64,000 nt of DNA. Origin: Cedecea sp000277545 (lineage in GTDB: Bacteria; Pseudomonadota; Gammaproteobacteria; Enterobacterales; Enterobacteriaceae). This document shows positions 42,338-51,661 of this stretch, piece by piece. The DNA lies in NCBI GenBank assembly GCA_050847315.1, contig CP193791.1; one strand, written 5' to 3'. The notes beneath the pieces were generated by a model. That model searched no databases. It had not been told where the DNA came from and saw only the letters and a program-made list of their open reading frames with translations. A program made the position numbers and the translations under genes. Each line of letters opens with the position of its first letter. The stretch's first letter is position 1.

Positions 42338-42928
42338 TTACTCAGACAGCAGATGGCCCATTTTGGCGGCTTTAGTGTCGAGATAATGCGCATTTTTCGG
42401 GTTACGGCCGACGATGAGCGGGACGCGCTCAACAATGTTGATCCCGGCTTCAGTCAAAATTTCGACTTTTTTCGGGTTGTTGGTGAGTAAACGCACGGCA
42501 TCCACGCCCAGCAGCTTGAACATGTCGGCGCACAGCGTAAAGTCACGTTCGTCGGCGGCAAAGCCGAGCTGGTGATTAGCCTCTACCGTGTCGTAGCCTT
42601 TATCCTGCAGCGCATAGGCTCGTATTTTATTCAGCAGCCCGATATTACGGCCTTCCTGGCGATGGTAAAGCAGCACGCCACGGCCTTGTTCAGCAATGTG
42701 GGTTAGCGCGGCTTCAAGCTGGAAGCCGCAGTCACAGCGCAGGCTGAACAGCGCATCACCGGTCAGACATTCGGAGTGGACGCGCGCGAGCACGGGCTCT
42801 TCACCGCTAATATCCCCGAAAACCAGGGCAACATGATCCTGCCCCGTTGCCACTTCTTCAAAACCCACCATCAGGAAATCGCCCCAGGGGGTTGGCAGTT
42901 TGGCTTCTGCCACACGTTTAAGCTGCAT
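42338..42928 (-). CDS. ribA: GTP cyclohydrolase II
   Basis: A 196-residue protein from ATG 42928 (MQLKRVAEAKLPTPWGDF), the E. coli length. It opens GTP to the diaminopyrimidine precursor of riboflavin. The zinc ligands are in SECLTGDALFSLRCDCGFQL; the catalytic region is LYHRQEGRNIGLLNKIRAY. The in-frame upstream extension to 43009 lacks a ribosome-binding site. It is divergent from pgpB. Confidence 0.97.
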   Translation of the reverse strand: MQLKRVAEAKLPTPWGDFLMVGFEEVATGQDHVALVFGDISGEEPVLARVHSECLTGDALFSLRCDCGFQLEAALTHIAEQGRGVLLYHRQEGRNIGLLNKIRAYALQDKGYDTVEANHQLGFAADERDFTLCADMFKLLGVDAVRLLTNNPKKVEILTEAGINIVERVPLIVGRNPKNAHYLDTKAAKMGHLLSE

Positions 42929-43134
42929 GTGATTCTCCAGGTACTTATTTTGACACCGTGGTGTCTGCCAGAAGTCTGGCCTGTACGTTAATGTCAGATA
43001 TTTTGCCATAACGCGCGGTCGTTCGCTTCATTGACAGATTAAAAAGCCATTTTTGCCAATGACGGCATCGCGGTTTAACCTTCCTGGGCATTTTTCGGTT
43101 ATTCTTTAAAGGCTTTCATTATCATGAGGTTTTC

Positions 43135-43899
43135 ATGCAGGCAATAGCAAAACGCATCACCGCAGGCACAACGCTTCTGTTAATCATGCCGTTAATCGTC
43201 TGGTTCAGCGGCTGGGAATGGGCCCCTGGGGGCGATGAAAGCGTGTTAAAAATGCTTTATTGGGTCACTGAGACCGTGACGCAGCCCTGGGGAGTCATTA
43301 CGCATGTTGTGCTTTGTGCCTGGTTTCTGTGGTGCCTGCGTTATCGCCTTAAGCCTGCGCTGATGTTATTTGCTATCCTCGCTGCCGCTATCCTTATAGG
43401 TCAGGGCATTAAGTCCGTTATCAAGAACAAAGTGCAGGAACCCCGGCCATTCGTCGTCTGGCTTGAAAAAACTCACCATATCACTACCGACCAGTTCTAC
43501 ACTTTAAAGCGTACTCAGCGTGCGGAACTGGTGAAAGCGCAGCTGGAAGGGCAGGATGAAATTCCCGGGTGGTTACGTAAACACTGGCAGTTCGAAACCG
43601 GCTTCGCTTTTCCTTCTGGTCACACGATGTTTGCTGCCAGTTGGGCGCTGTTGGGCGTAGGATTACTTTGGCCGCGCAGGCGGACGTTTACGCTGGTGGT
43701 ATTGTTGTTATGGGCAACGGGCGTAATGGGAAGCCGACTGTGGCTGGGCATGCATTGGCCGCGTGACCTGGTAGTCGCCACGATTATCTCTGGTTTGTTA
43801 GTTATTCTGGCGACCTGGCTGGCGCAGCGCTGGTGTGGGCCGCTGACTCCGCCTGCAGAAGAAGACCAGGAAATAGCCGAACGGCATGAAAAAAGTTGA
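43135..43899 (+). CDS. pgpB: Phosphatidylglycerophosphatase B
   Basis: A 254-residue PAP2-family membrane phosphatase, the same length as E. coli PgpB. Several helices surround the catalytic motifs KNKVQEPRP, FAFPSGHTMFAASW and GSRLWLGMHWPRDL. It dephosphorylates phosphatidylglycerophosphate and undecaprenyl pyrophosphate on the periplasmic side, recycling the lipid carrier for cell-wall synthesis. About 140 bp separate it from lapA. Confidence 0.96.
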   Translation: MQAIAKRITAGTTLLLIMPLIVWFSGWEWAPGGDESVLKMLYWVTETVTQPWGVITHVVLCAWFLWCLRYRLKPALMLFAILAAAILIGQGIKSVIKNKVQEPRPFVVWLEKTHHITTDQFYTLKRTQRAELVKAQLEGQDEIPGWLRKHWQFETGFAFPSGHTMFAASWALLGVGLLWPRRRTFTLVVLLLWATGVMGSRLWLGMHWPRDLVVATIISGLLVILATWLAQRWCGPLTPPAEEDQEIAERHEKS

Positions 43900-44039
43900 G
43901 AATAGTGTTTTAACCCCCATTTCTTATGCATTCGGGGAGGTTAATGGATTCCCCGGTTTCGCCTGAAATGGTAGTTTATACCTCCGGGACTCATTTTTGG
44001 CATAGCTAAGCCAGCTGTGACCACATAACGGGATGTCAT

Positions 44040-44345
44040 GTGAAATATTTACTCATTTTCTTACTGGTACTTGCCATCTTTGTGGTGTCTATCACTTTAG
44101 GGGCGCAAAACGATCAGGTTGTGAACTTTAATTACCTGTTAGCGCAAGGCGAGTACCGGGTGTCTACTTTGCTGGCGACGCTGTTTGCGGCAGGGTTTAT
44201 TCTTGGATGGCTGATTTGCGGTCTGTTCTGGCTGCGCGTCCGTGTGTCCCTGGCCCGTGCTGAGCGAAAAATTAAACGTCTTGAGCAACAGGTTACCCCT
44301 ACTACTGATGTTTCGGCGCCCGTTGTGCCGGCCGTGAAGGAATAA
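44040..44345 (+). CDS. lapA: Lipopolysaccharide assembly protein A
   Basis: The 101-residue protein starts at GTG 44040 (MKYLLIFLLVLAIFVVSITL). Two membrane helices (about 1-20 and 42-64, ATLFAAGFILGWLICGLFWL) precede a cytoplasmic basic coiled segment (RAERKIKRLEQQV). LapA acts with LapB to control LPS synthesis through FtsH-dependent turnover of LpxC. The lapB start lies six bases on. Confidence 0.95.
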   Translation: MKYLLIFLLVLAIFVVSITLGAQNDQVVNFNYLLAQGEYRVSTLLATLFAAGFILGWLICGLFWLRVRVSLARAERKIKRLEQQVTPTTDVSAPVVPAVKE

Positions 44346-44351
44346 TCTTTT

Positions 44352-45521
44352 ATGTTGGAACTGCTGTTTCTGCTGTTACCCATTGCAGCCGCTTATGGCT
44401 GGTATATGGGGCGCAGAAGTGCGCTGCAAGACAAACAGCAGGAGGCCAGTCGCCTTTCTCGCGACTATGTCGCCGGGGTGAACTTCCTGTTGGCTAACCA
44501 GCAGGACAAAGCGGTTGATCTGTTCCTCGACATGCTTAAAGAGGACACCGGCACCGTTGAAGCTCACCTCACGTTAGGGAATCTCTTCCGCCAGCGTGGC
44601 GAGGTTGATCGGGCTATCCGTATCCACCAGTCGCTGATGGAAAGCGCGTCGTTGAACTACGACCAGCGTCTGCTTGCCGTACAGCAACTCGGCAAAGACT
44701 ACATGGCCGCCGGGCTTTATGACCGCGCCGAAGATATGTTCAGCCAGCTTATCGACGAAACCGACTTCCGCATCAGCGCGCTGCAGCAGCTGCTGCAAAT
44801 TCACCAGGCAACAAGCGACTGGCAGAAAGCCATCGACGTGGCCGAACGGCTGGTTAAGCTCGGCAAAGACAAACAGCGTGTGGAAATCGCGCACTTCTAC
44901 TGTGAACTTGCGCTGCAAAACATTGGCAATGACGACACGGACAAGGCCATGTCCCTGCTTAAAAAAGGGGCGGCTGCAGATAAAAATTGCGCCCGGGTCT
45001 CCATCATGATGGGGCGTATTTTCATGGAAAAAGGCGAATATGCCAAAGCGGTAGACTCGTTAAAACGCGTAATTGAGCAAGATAGCGAACTGGTCAGCGA
45101 AACGCTGGAGATGCTGCAGGTGTGCTATCAACAGCTAGGCAAACCTGACGAGTGGGAAACTTTCCTCAAGCGTTGCGTGGAAGAAAACAGCGGGGCAGTG
45201 GCAGAGCTTATGCTGGCGAGCATTCTCGAGCAGCGCGAAGGCGCTGAAACGGCTCAGATGTATATCAACCGTCAACTGCAACGGCATCCAACAATGCGGG
45301 TATTCCATCGTCTGATGGATTACCACCTGCATGAGGCGGAGGAAGGGCGAGCGAAAGAAAGCTTGATGGTACTGAGGGATATGGTGGGCGAGCAAATTCG
45401 CACCAAGCCCCGCTATCGCTGTCAAAAATGCGGCTTTACTGCCTACACCATGTACTGGCATTGCCCATCCTGCCGCGCCTGGTCAACGGTGAAACCAATT
45501 CGCGGGCTGGATGGGCAATAG
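44352..45521 (+). CDS. lapB: Lipopolysaccharide assembly protein B
   Basis: The 389-residue protein has the E. coli length. An N-terminal membrane helix (MLELLFLLLPIAAAYGWYMG) is followed by nine-or-so TPR motifs and a C-terminal rubredoxin-type metal site (YRCQKCGFTAYTMYWHCPSC). LapB links LpxC to FtsH protease and is regulated by PbgA/YejM. The terminator stem begins inside the last codons. Confidence 0.97.
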   Translation: MLELLFLLLPIAAAYGWYMGRRSALQDKQQEASRLSRDYVAGVNFLLANQQDKAVDLFLDMLKEDTGTVEAHLTLGNLFRQRGEVDRAIRIHQSLMESASLNYDQRLLAVQQLGKDYMAAGLYDRAEDMFSQLIDETDFRISALQQLLQIHQATSDWQKAIDVAERLVKLGKDKQRVEIAHFYCELALQNIGNDDTDKAMSLLKKGAAADKNCARVSIMMGRIFMEKGEYAKAVDSLKRVIEQDSELVSETLEMLQVCYQQLGKPDEWETFLKRCVEENSGAVAELMLASILEQREGAETAQMYINRQLQRHPTMRVFHRLMDYHLHEAEEGRAKESLMVLRDMVGEQIRTKPRYRCQKCGFTAYTMYWHCPSCRAWSTVKPIRGLDGQ

Positions 45522-45534
45522 CCCGCGTTTTTTA
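45501..45534 (+). terminator. lapB terminator overlapping the 3' end of the gene
   Basis: CGCGGGCT (45501-45508, coding) pairs with AGCCCGCG (45520-45527), followed by six Ts. Confidence 0.88.
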
Positions 45535-45714
45535 AAAATCCATACTTTAGTTACAACATACTATTAAATACTTCATCGCCCCCAGCTTCACCATCGTGCA
45601 ACTTTCGCTTAGCAGGGGGCAATCGCGGCTGTAAATTTACCTGGCTGACGAGTAGAATGCTGCCGTTTAACTTTTTTGCGCCGCGCTGGTGCCCAACAGT
45701 CAGAAGGTTTTGCC

Positions 45715-46452
45715 ATGAATTCAACTGCGTCATCCTCCTCCCGTGTTGCCACTGAATCGCCGATAGTCGTTGCTCTTGATTATGATAATCGCGATAGCGC
45801 CCTGGCCTTTGTCGACCGTATCGACCCGCGCGACTGCCGTCTGAAAGTTGGGAAGGAGATGTTTACCCTGTTTGGTCCACAGCTGGTGGGCGACCTGCAA
45901 CAGCGCGGGTTTGATGTCTTCCTCGATCTGAAATTCCACGATATCCCGAACACCACCGCGCGGGCCGTGGCGGCTGCTGCAGAAATGGGCGTGTGGATGG
46001 TCAACGTTCATGCTACGGGTGGAGCCCGAATGATGCGTGCCGCAAAAGAAGCACTTGCCCCATTTGGGAAAGATGCGCCGTTGCTGATCGCCGTTACCGT
46101 TTTGACCAGCATGGAAGCCAGCGACCTGTCCGATCTGGGCATTACCGCCAGCCCGGCAGACTATGCCGAGCGTCTGGCGACGCTGACCAAAGAGTGTGGC
46201 CTGGACGGCGTAGTGTGCTCTGCGCAAGAGGCGGTACGTTTTAAGGCGGCGTTAGGCCGAGAATTCAAGCTTATTACCCCAGGCATTCGCCCGATGGGCA
46301 GTGATGCCGGCGATCAGCGCCGCATCATGACACCGCAGCAGGCTCAGCAAGCCGGAGTAGACTTTATGGTCATTGGGCGTCCGATCACCCAATCGGCTGA
46401 CCCGGCGCAGACTTTGCGCGATATTCGCGCCTCGCTGGTGCAGGGGGCTTGA
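45715..46452 (+). CDS. pyrF: Orotidine-5'-phosphate decarboxylase
   Basis: The 245-residue protein from ATG 45715 performs the last step of UMP synthesis. The catalytic K-D-D network is in VFLDLKFHDIPNTTARAV; VALDYDN near the N-terminus and ITPGIRPMGSDAGDQRRI for the phosphate gripper are present. An in-frame extension to 45676 lacks a start signal. The stop overlaps the yciH start by one base. Confidence 0.97.
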   Translation: MNSTASSSSRVATESPIVVALDYDNRDSALAFVDRIDPRDCRLKVGKEMFTLFGPQLVGDLQQRGFDVFLDLKFHDIPNTTARAVAAAAEMGVWMVNVHATGGARMMRAAKEALAPFGKDAPLLIAVTVLTSMEASDLSDLGITASPADYAERLATLTKECGLDGVVCSAQEAVRFKAALGREFKLITPGIRPMGSDAGDQRRIMTPQQAQQAGVDFMVIGRPITQSADPAQTLRDIRASLVQGA

Positions 46453-46778
46453 TGAAAGACAATAACAGCCGGCTGGTTTACTCCACGGAAACCGGGCGTA
46501 TAGACGAACCTAAAGTTGAAGTTCAGCGCCCAAAAGGCGACGGCATTGTACGCATTCAAAAGCAGACCAGCGGCCGCAAAGGGAAGGGCGTATGCCTGAT
46601 TTCTGGTATTGATGCCGACGATGCGACGCTGGCAGCCATTGCTGCGGAGCTGAAAAAGAAATGTGGCTGCGGTGGCGCGGTCAAAGACGGCGTGATTGAA
46701 ATCCAGGGCGATAAGCGCGATTTGATAAAATCATTGCTTGAAGCGAAAGGCATGAAAGTGAAACTCGCGGGCGGGTAA
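46452..46778 (+). CDS. yciH: SUI1/eIF1-like translation factor YciH
   Basis: This 108-residue protein contains the SUI1 fold (GVCLISGIDADDATLAAIAA, KKKCGCGGAVKDGVIEIQGD, KSLLEAKGMKVKLAGG), like eukaryotic eIF1. E. coli YciH influences start-codon and initiator tRNA selection in vitro. It is cotranscribed with pyrF (TGATG overlap) as in E. coli. A terminator follows. Confidence 0.96.
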   Translation: MKDNNSRLVYSTETGRIDEPKVEVQRPKGDGIVRIQKQTSGRKGKGVCLISGIDADDATLAAIAAELKKKCGCGGAVKDGVIEIQGDKRDLIKSLLEAKGMKVKLAGG

Positions 46779-46800
46779 TTCGGAATAATATTAATTATTG

Positions 46801-46830
46801 GGCCACGGCAAATACCGTGGCCTTTTATTT
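46801..46830 (+). terminator. pyrF-yciH terminator
   Basis: GGCCACGG / CCGTGGCC around six bases, followed by a T-rich tract. Confidence 0.9.
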
Positions 46831-46908
46831 TTACTGCTGTTAGTCAGACCTGAAAATTAACACGTAATGAATTCGTCAAAGCGAGTTAGCTTTTGCTGGC
46901 GTCCTGCC

Positions 46909-47130
46909 TTATTTACCCACCTGGTGACCGATAATACCGCCTACTGCCGCACCGCCAAGCGTACCCAGCGTGCTGCCGTCGGTCAGTACTGCGCCACCCA
47001 GCGCACCGGCACCTGCGCCGATTGCCGTGTTGCGGTCACGCTTAGACCAGTTAGAACATGCACTCAGGGACATTGCGAGGGTAATAGCCAGCATTGCAGC
47101 GGCCACTTTTTTGTTATTTAAGGTCATCAT
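46909..47130 (-). CDS. osmB: Osmotically inducible lipoprotein OsmB
   Basis: A 73-residue lipoprotein. The signal sequence ends in the lipobox LSAC (AMLAITLAMSLSAC), followed by SNWSKRDRNTAIGAGAGALG and glycine-zipper repeats (GTLGGAAVGGIIGHQVG). E. coli OsmB is induced by osmotic stress, RpoS and Rcs. GGAG five bases before ATG 47130. The 256 bp upstream probably hold its promoter, not resolved here. Confidence 0.96.
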   Translation of the reverse strand: MMTLNNKKVAAAMLAITLAMSLSACSNWSKRDRNTAIGAGAGALGGAVLTDGSTLGTLGGAAVGGIIGHQVGK

Positions 47131-47386
47131 ACTTTCTCCAGAATAATTGATTCACGGAAGCCAGTCTCAGGTAAGTATAGTAAGAATTCACCACTTTACC
47201 GGGCGGTTCGTGAAACGATGTCGCGATATAAGCTTAAAAAAGGGCAGGTGCGTTTATTACTCCCTGTTATATCGCTAAATTCTATTCTATTTTTTCCGTA
47301 TGATTAACACAGGTAAAAACTCTTAATTCCAGCGTGGGAATATTCTGAGAGAGAAGAAGCCCGCGCGCGGCACGGGCAGCAGAGAC

Positions 47387-48145
47387 TTAGACGGTGGCGT
47401 AGGGGTCAACAATATCCACCTGCAGGTGGACTGCTTTCAGTTGCTCCAGCGTCTCCTGGCTAATTGCGGCGTCGGTGATAACGCGGTTGAAGCGTGAAAT
47501 CGGGCCCAAAGTATACGGATGCACGTTGCCAAACTTGCTGCTGTCCGTCAGCACAATGGCCTCGCTACCTTTCTCCAGCACAGAATTCACCACGTCGGTA
47601 CGCAGCATATCGCGCCCGGTAAAACCGGTTTCCGGCAAGAAACCGTCGATGCCGATAAAAGCCTTACTGAAATGCAGCTGCTGGATAAACTGGCGGGTAA
47701 GCGGCCCGACCATGCTTTCGCTTTTCTTCTGATAGATTCCGCCGACCAGAATGACTTCACAATCGGTGTCTTTCAGCAAATGGGCGATGTAGCTGCTGAC
47801 GGTGATCAGCGTGACCTTTTTTTGCTCCGCCAGAGTACGGGCGAGAAGCGCGTTGCTGCTGCCGTTTTCGATAAACACGGTTTCACCATCACTCACCAGC
47901 GAGGCGGCATATTGCGCAAGCTGCAGCTTGAGGGTGTAGTTGTTCATCATGCGAGTTTCAACATCATCGCTATCCAGCGGGACGGCAAAACCATGCGTGC
48001 GACGAAGGTAATTATTTTTTTCCAGCAGGTTCAAATCCTGGCGGATGGTGACTTCTGAAACGCCGGTTGTTTTCGCCAGAGAGGCGACGCTAACCCGGCC
48101 TTGATCGATAACCATCTGCAGGATAATTTGTTGTCTTGAGTTCAT
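47387..48145 (-). CDS. yciT: DeoR-family transcriptional regulator YciT
   Basis: The protein has 252 residues. The N-terminal helix-turn-helix MNSRQQIILQMVIDQGRVSV with TGVSEVTIRQDLNLLEKNNY is followed by a DeoR C-terminal sugar-phosphate sensor (ENGSSNALLARTLAEQKKVT, GIDGFLPETGFTGRDM, VLTDSSKFG). It aligns with E. coli YciT and has the same neighbours osmB and yciZ. Here a glycyl-radical enzyme cluster is inserted next to it, making that cluster a likely target. Confidence 0.93.
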   Translation of the reverse strand: MNSRQQIILQMVIDQGRVSVASLAKTTGVSEVTIRQDLNLLEKNNYLRRTHGFAVPLDSDDVETRMMNNYTLKLQLAQYAASLVSDGETVFIENGSSNALLARTLAEQKKVTLITVSSYIAHLLKDTDCEVILVGGIYQKKSESMVGPLTRQFIQQLHFSKAFIGIDGFLPETGFTGRDMLRTDVVNSVLEKGSEAIVLTDSSKFGNVHPYTLGPISRFNRVITDAAISQETLEQLKAVHLQVDIVDPYATV

Positions 48146-48159
48146 GTCAGCCAGTAGTC

Positions 48160-48181
48160 AGGCGGGGGGATTAACCCCGCC
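48160..48181 (-). terminator. GC-rich hairpin between the glycyl-radical enzyme gene and yciT
   Basis: GGCGGGG pairs with CCCCGCC around GGATTAA. It follows the end of the GRE gene; no T run is present. Confidence 0.5.
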
Positions 48182-48187
48182 TTCTCG

Positions 48188-50620
48188 TCAAAGAGTATGT
48201 TCCGTGCGGGCTATAATATCATCCTGCGCGTCAGGAGATAAGGCCGTAAAGAAGGCCGAGTATCCTGCAACCCTTACCACCAAATCTCGATATTTATCAG
48301 GATTTTGTTTGGCTTCCAGCAGTGTTTCGCGGGAGACAATGTTGTACTGAACGTGCCAGCCCTTGTGTGATTCGAAGAAAGTGCGCAGCATAAACATTAA
48401 TTTTTCACGATCGCGCGGATTATCTAACGTTGAAGGATTCAGTTTTTGGTTCAATAAAACACCGCCGAGGATTTTATTGGTCGGCAGTTTGCCCACGGAA
48501 CTGATGACCGCGGTAGGGCCAAGATGATCGGTCCCGGACGCGGGGCTGGCGCCTTCTGCCAAAGGTGTATGTGCTCTCCGGCCATCCGGTGTGGCCATTG
48601 TGGCTGCGCCAAACGGCACGTTTGCTGAAATAGAAGAGGTTCCCGCGTAGTATGTTCCGCCAACAGGACCACGGCCAAAGCGCGTGTTGTGATAGCGCTT
48701 AAGTTCATCAATGTAGGTTTGATAGGCGCGGGCGAGCAGCATATCGACATCGTCATCGTCGTTGCCGTATTTTGGCGCGCCGTTGATTAGGCGCTGGCGA
48801 AGCTGCTCGCCGCTCAGCCCGACAAAATCGTTGGCCAGGGCATCCGCCAGCTGTTGCTGCCCGATGATGCCCTGTTCAAAGACCAGTTTTTTTACGGCTG
48901 AAAGGCTATTCCCAAGATTGGCAATCCCGACCTGAAGTCCTGAAACCCAGTCGTATTTGGCGCCACCTTGCTTGATACTTTTGCCTCGTTCAATGCAATC
49001 ATCCACCAGCGCCGAACAAAGAATATCGTGCGCGTTTTCTTCCAACACGGTATCTACCACGCATTCGATCTCGATCGATTTTTGCGTGTAATAACGAATT
49101 TGCTCGTCCCAGGCGTCGAGGACTTCGTCAAACGAAGTGAAATTGCCTTCAGACAGCGCCTTTTGCTGTGGGAGGAAAATGCTTCCGCTGGTGGCATCCT
49201 GACCATGTTCAAGGCTTGCCAGCATCACGCGGGCAAAGTTGATGAAGCTCATGCCGGTGCAACGGTAGCCCCATTTTCCGCCGACGGCGGTTTCAATGCA
49301 GCCGATAGCCGCATAGTCATAAGCATCTTCCCGGCTGACGCCAAGCTTAATGAATGCCTCGATAACAATTTCATCATTGTTAAACGCCGGCATGCCGAAT
49401 CCGCAGCGAATCACCTGCACACAGGCATCAAGGAAGTCGCTGCTCATCCCGGCGTGATAGCGAACGCTGAGGTTAGGCTGCGTTGAGCGCAGGCGGCCGC
49501 AGGACTCAAGAATGGCGTAGGAGAGCGGGTTAACGGCATCCACCGCGACGCCGTGCAGCAGCGTTTGTCCTCCGATGGTGACGTTTTGGTAAAGCGGGCT
49601 GCCGGCGGAGGCTTTTGAATGCGAGCCGGAGCGAATTTTATTCACCTCAAGCAGCTTCAGCCAGCAGCTTTGCAGCAGTTCAATGGCCTGTTCCCGGCTG
49701 GTGGTTTGCTGTAATTCTACATCCCGGCGGTACCACGGATAAAGGTACTGATCGAGCCGACCAAAGGAGACGGAGTGCCCGTTGGATTCAATCTGCAGTA
49801 CAAGCTGAACGAAATAGCTGAGCTGTAAAGCCTGCCAGAAAGTGACCGGCGGATTGCTGGCGATATGTTCGCAGTTTTCAGCGATCGCCAACAGTTCATC
49901 CCGGCGTGCCTCTCGTTTTTCGTCGGAGGCCATTTTCTTCGCCAATTCTGCGTAGCGTAATATATGCTCGCTCAGGGCAACAAAAGTCATATCAATGGCT
50001 TTCAGGAACTGCTCTTTGTGCAGGTCGTCCCAGTCGGTAAGTTGCAAACGCCCGCGTCGCTCGGCGACTTTATCACGCAACCCGCTAATACCCAGCTCAA
50101 GCAGCAGCGGGAAATTCACCGCCAGGTGAGCGTCGCCGGAAGTCATATTGCCTTCGGCTTTTATGATCCCGGTCGCCAGCAGTGCCTTTTGCTCGTCGGT
50201 AAACATGCCATAACAGCGATCCTGCACCGTCTGTCCGCGCCACCAGGGGCAAACTTCATGCATGACCGCTTTATCCGCGTCGGAAATTGAAAACCCGGCG
50301 CCAGGACGGTCACCAAGCTCGTCGATTTCGCTCTCAATCCAGCCCACGGTATATTCCGGGAAGAACGGCGCCCCACGGACATGGCTGGCCTGATTCCCGA
50401 CGATCAGCTCGTCATGTTTGATCCAGATAGTTCTCTCCGACAGATGATGGGCCAGCGCCATCGCGCGGCGAACCGGCAGCGGTTTATCCTGATGCTGCTG
50501 GTATACGGCAGTGTAGTGGCGGGCACGCTCGGTGCAGACCGGCGGCTTCACGATATGTATCAGCGCTTCTTTGTGCGCCTTTATACGTGGGCTGAGAAAA
50601 TTCAGGTTCAGTTCGGTCAT
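48188..50620 (-). CDS. YbiW-type glycyl-radical enzyme (PFL-like family, not a true PFL)
   Basis: The 810-residue protein matches E. coli YbiW in length. The C-terminal glycyl-radical motif VVRVAGYSAFFTALSPDAQ is intact. The active-site cysteine lies in YAAIGCIETAVGGKWG: a single Cys followed two residues later by Glu (CxE), as in dehydratase or eliminase GREs, not the Cys-Cys pair of pyruvate formate-lyase. From memory, E. coli YbiW and PflD have been reported to open 1,5-anhydrohexitol 6-phosphates to 1-deoxyfructose 6-phosphate, which Fsa aldolase then cleaves. The gene partners here (activase and Fsa) fit, but substrate assignment is inference. It needs anaerobic activation by the upstream activase, six bases away. 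Confidence 0.85.
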   Translation of the reverse strand: MTELNLNFLSPRIKAHKEALIHIVKPPVCTERARHYTAVYQQHQDKPLPVRRAMALAHHLSERTIWIKHDELIVGNQASHVRGAPFFPEYTVGWIESEIDELGDRPGAGFSISDADKAVMHEVCPWWRGQTVQDRCYGMFTDEQKALLATGIIKAEGNMTSGDAHLAVNFPLLLELGISGLRDKVAERRGRLQLTDWDDLHKEQFLKAIDMTFVALSEHILRYAELAKKMASDEKREARRDELLAIAENCEHIASNPPVTFWQALQLSYFVQLVLQIESNGHSVSFGRLDQYLYPWYRRDVELQQTTSREQAIELLQSCWLKLLEVNKIRSGSHSKASAGSPLYQNVTIGGQTLLHGVAVDAVNPLSYAILESCGRLRSTQPNLSVRYHAGMSSDFLDACVQVIRCGFGMPAFNNDEIVIEAFIKLGVSREDAYDYAAIGCIETAVGGKWGYRCTGMSFINFARVMLASLEHGQDATSGSIFLPQQKALSEGNFTSFDEVLDAWDEQIRYYTQKSIEIECVVDTVLEENAHDILCSALVDDCIERGKSIKQGGAKYDWVSGLQVGIANLGNSLSAVKKLVFEQGIIGQQQLADALANDFVGLSGEQLRQRLINGAPKYGNDDDDVDMLLARAYQTYIDELKRYHNTRFGRGPVGGTYYAGTSSISANVPFGAATMATPDGRRAHTPLAEGASPASGTDHLGPTAVISSVGKLPTNKILGGVLLNQKLNPSTLDNPRDREKLMFMLRTFFESHKGWHVQYNIVSRETLLEAKQNPDKYRDLVVRVAGYSAFFTALSPDAQDDIIARTEHTL

Positions 50621-50625
50621 GATGA

Positions 50626-51525
50626 TTATCCTCTAATCCAGGCTGTCATGCCTTTTTGGCTGGCGTACTGTTCGGCGAAGTGCAGAAGGTCTGGTGCATC
50701 AAGCGGCCCGCTGGCGGCCAGGTAGGGCTGCTCCAACAGGGTGTATTTGTTAATCCCTAAGGTGTGATAAGGCAGAAAATGGATAGATTTCGCGCCAATT
50801 TCGTCGGCGGCAAAATCGCTGATGGCGCGGATGGAACGTTCATCGGCGTTAAAATCGGGAATCAACGGCACGCGGATGGTCATCTCTACGCCGCGGGCGG
50901 TCAGCTTGCGAAAGTTATCCATCACGCGTTCGGCGTTGCCGTTGGTCCACTGCTGAAAGCGCGCTTTGTCTACGTGCTTAAGATCCGCCAGCAGCAAATC
51001 CAAAAAAGGTAATGAAGGCGTAATGTATTTCCAGGGCACGTGCAGGCAGGATTCCACGGCAGTATGCAGGTCGGCCTCTTTACTGCGCTGTAGCAGTTCC
51101 CGCGCCAGCTCCGGCTGCATAAAAGGCTCCCCGCCGGAAAGCGTAATCCCCCCTCCGCTGCGAGCATAAAAAGGTTTATCGCGCAGCACTGTGGCCATAA
51201 TAGAATCCGCCGTTTTTACTTCACCGCAGACGGTCAACGCCTGGGTAGGGCAACACTCTCTCAGCGCATTGATAGCGTTGGGGTTGAGTTTGCCACGGGC
51301 AATAACCAGTTCGCTGTCTACACGGGAAACCACGTCCGGTACGGCCTGCTGGCAAAGTTCGCAGCCGGCGATGCACAAACGGCGGTCCAGCAAAACGTCG
51401 CATTCACGGCTACGGCTTTCGGGATTCTGGCACCAGCGGCAGCCCAGCGAGCATCCTTTCAGGAAGACCACCGTGCGGATCCCTGGGCCATCGTGCGTGG
51501 AGTAGCGCTGAATATTGAACAGCAT
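50626..51525 (-). CDS. Glycyl-radical enzyme activating protein (radical SAM)
   Basis: A 299-residue PflA-family protein. The radical-SAM cluster motif CxxxCxxC is in FLKGCSLGCRWCQNPE; the SAM-binding GGE is in ITLSGGEPFMQPELA. A ferredoxin-like insert between them is cysteine-rich (LCIAGCELCQQ, RECCPTQALTVCG), typical of activases of dehydratase-type GREs. It abstracts hydrogen from the glycine of the GRE encoded just downstream. It corresponds to YbiY of E. coli. Its promoter lies in the spacer shared with the divergent fsa gene. Confidence 0.9.
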   Translation of the reverse strand: MLFNIQRYSTHDGPGIRTVVFLKGCSLGCRWCQNPESRSRECDVLLDRRLCIAGCELCQQAVPDVVSRVDSELVIARGKLNPNAINALRECCPTQALTVCGEVKTADSIMATVLRDKPFYARSGGGITLSGGEPFMQPELARELLQRSKEADLHTAVESCLHVPWKYITPSLPFLDLLLADLKHVDKARFQQWTNGNAERVMDNFRKLTARGVEMTIRVPLIPDFNADERSIRAISDFAADEIGAKSIHFLPYHTLGINKYTLLEQPYLAASGPLDAPDLLHFAEQYASQKGMTAWIRG

Positions 51526-51546
51526 GGCATTTTCTCTCTTTGTTTC

Positions 51547-51578
51547 TTTCGTAAATTAAATTACTTTCGAATGAAAGT
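51547..51578. promoter_or_regulatory. Candidate DeoR-type operator in the GRE/fsa divergent spacer
   Basis: ACTTTCGAATGAAAGT (51563-51578) is a 6-bp inverted repeat with four central bases, and another CTTTCG half-site lies at 51547-51552. CTTTCG/GAAAG repeats are typical of operators bound by DeoR-family regulators. It sits between the activase and fsa starts, so one regulator (for example YciT) could control both directions. Confidence 0.5.
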
Positions 51579-51661
51579 TATATTGATATTGATCAGCTAA
51601 GCAATCGACAGTCGGGTTATGATGCGGTCAATGAGAGATGACTCTAATTCTGGAGAGCGTA

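Noticed and set aside
48188..50620. Annotation as pyruvate formate-lyase
   Set aside because: The adjacent Cys-Cys pair of PFL is absent; the active site is GCIE as in other glycyl-radical enzymes.
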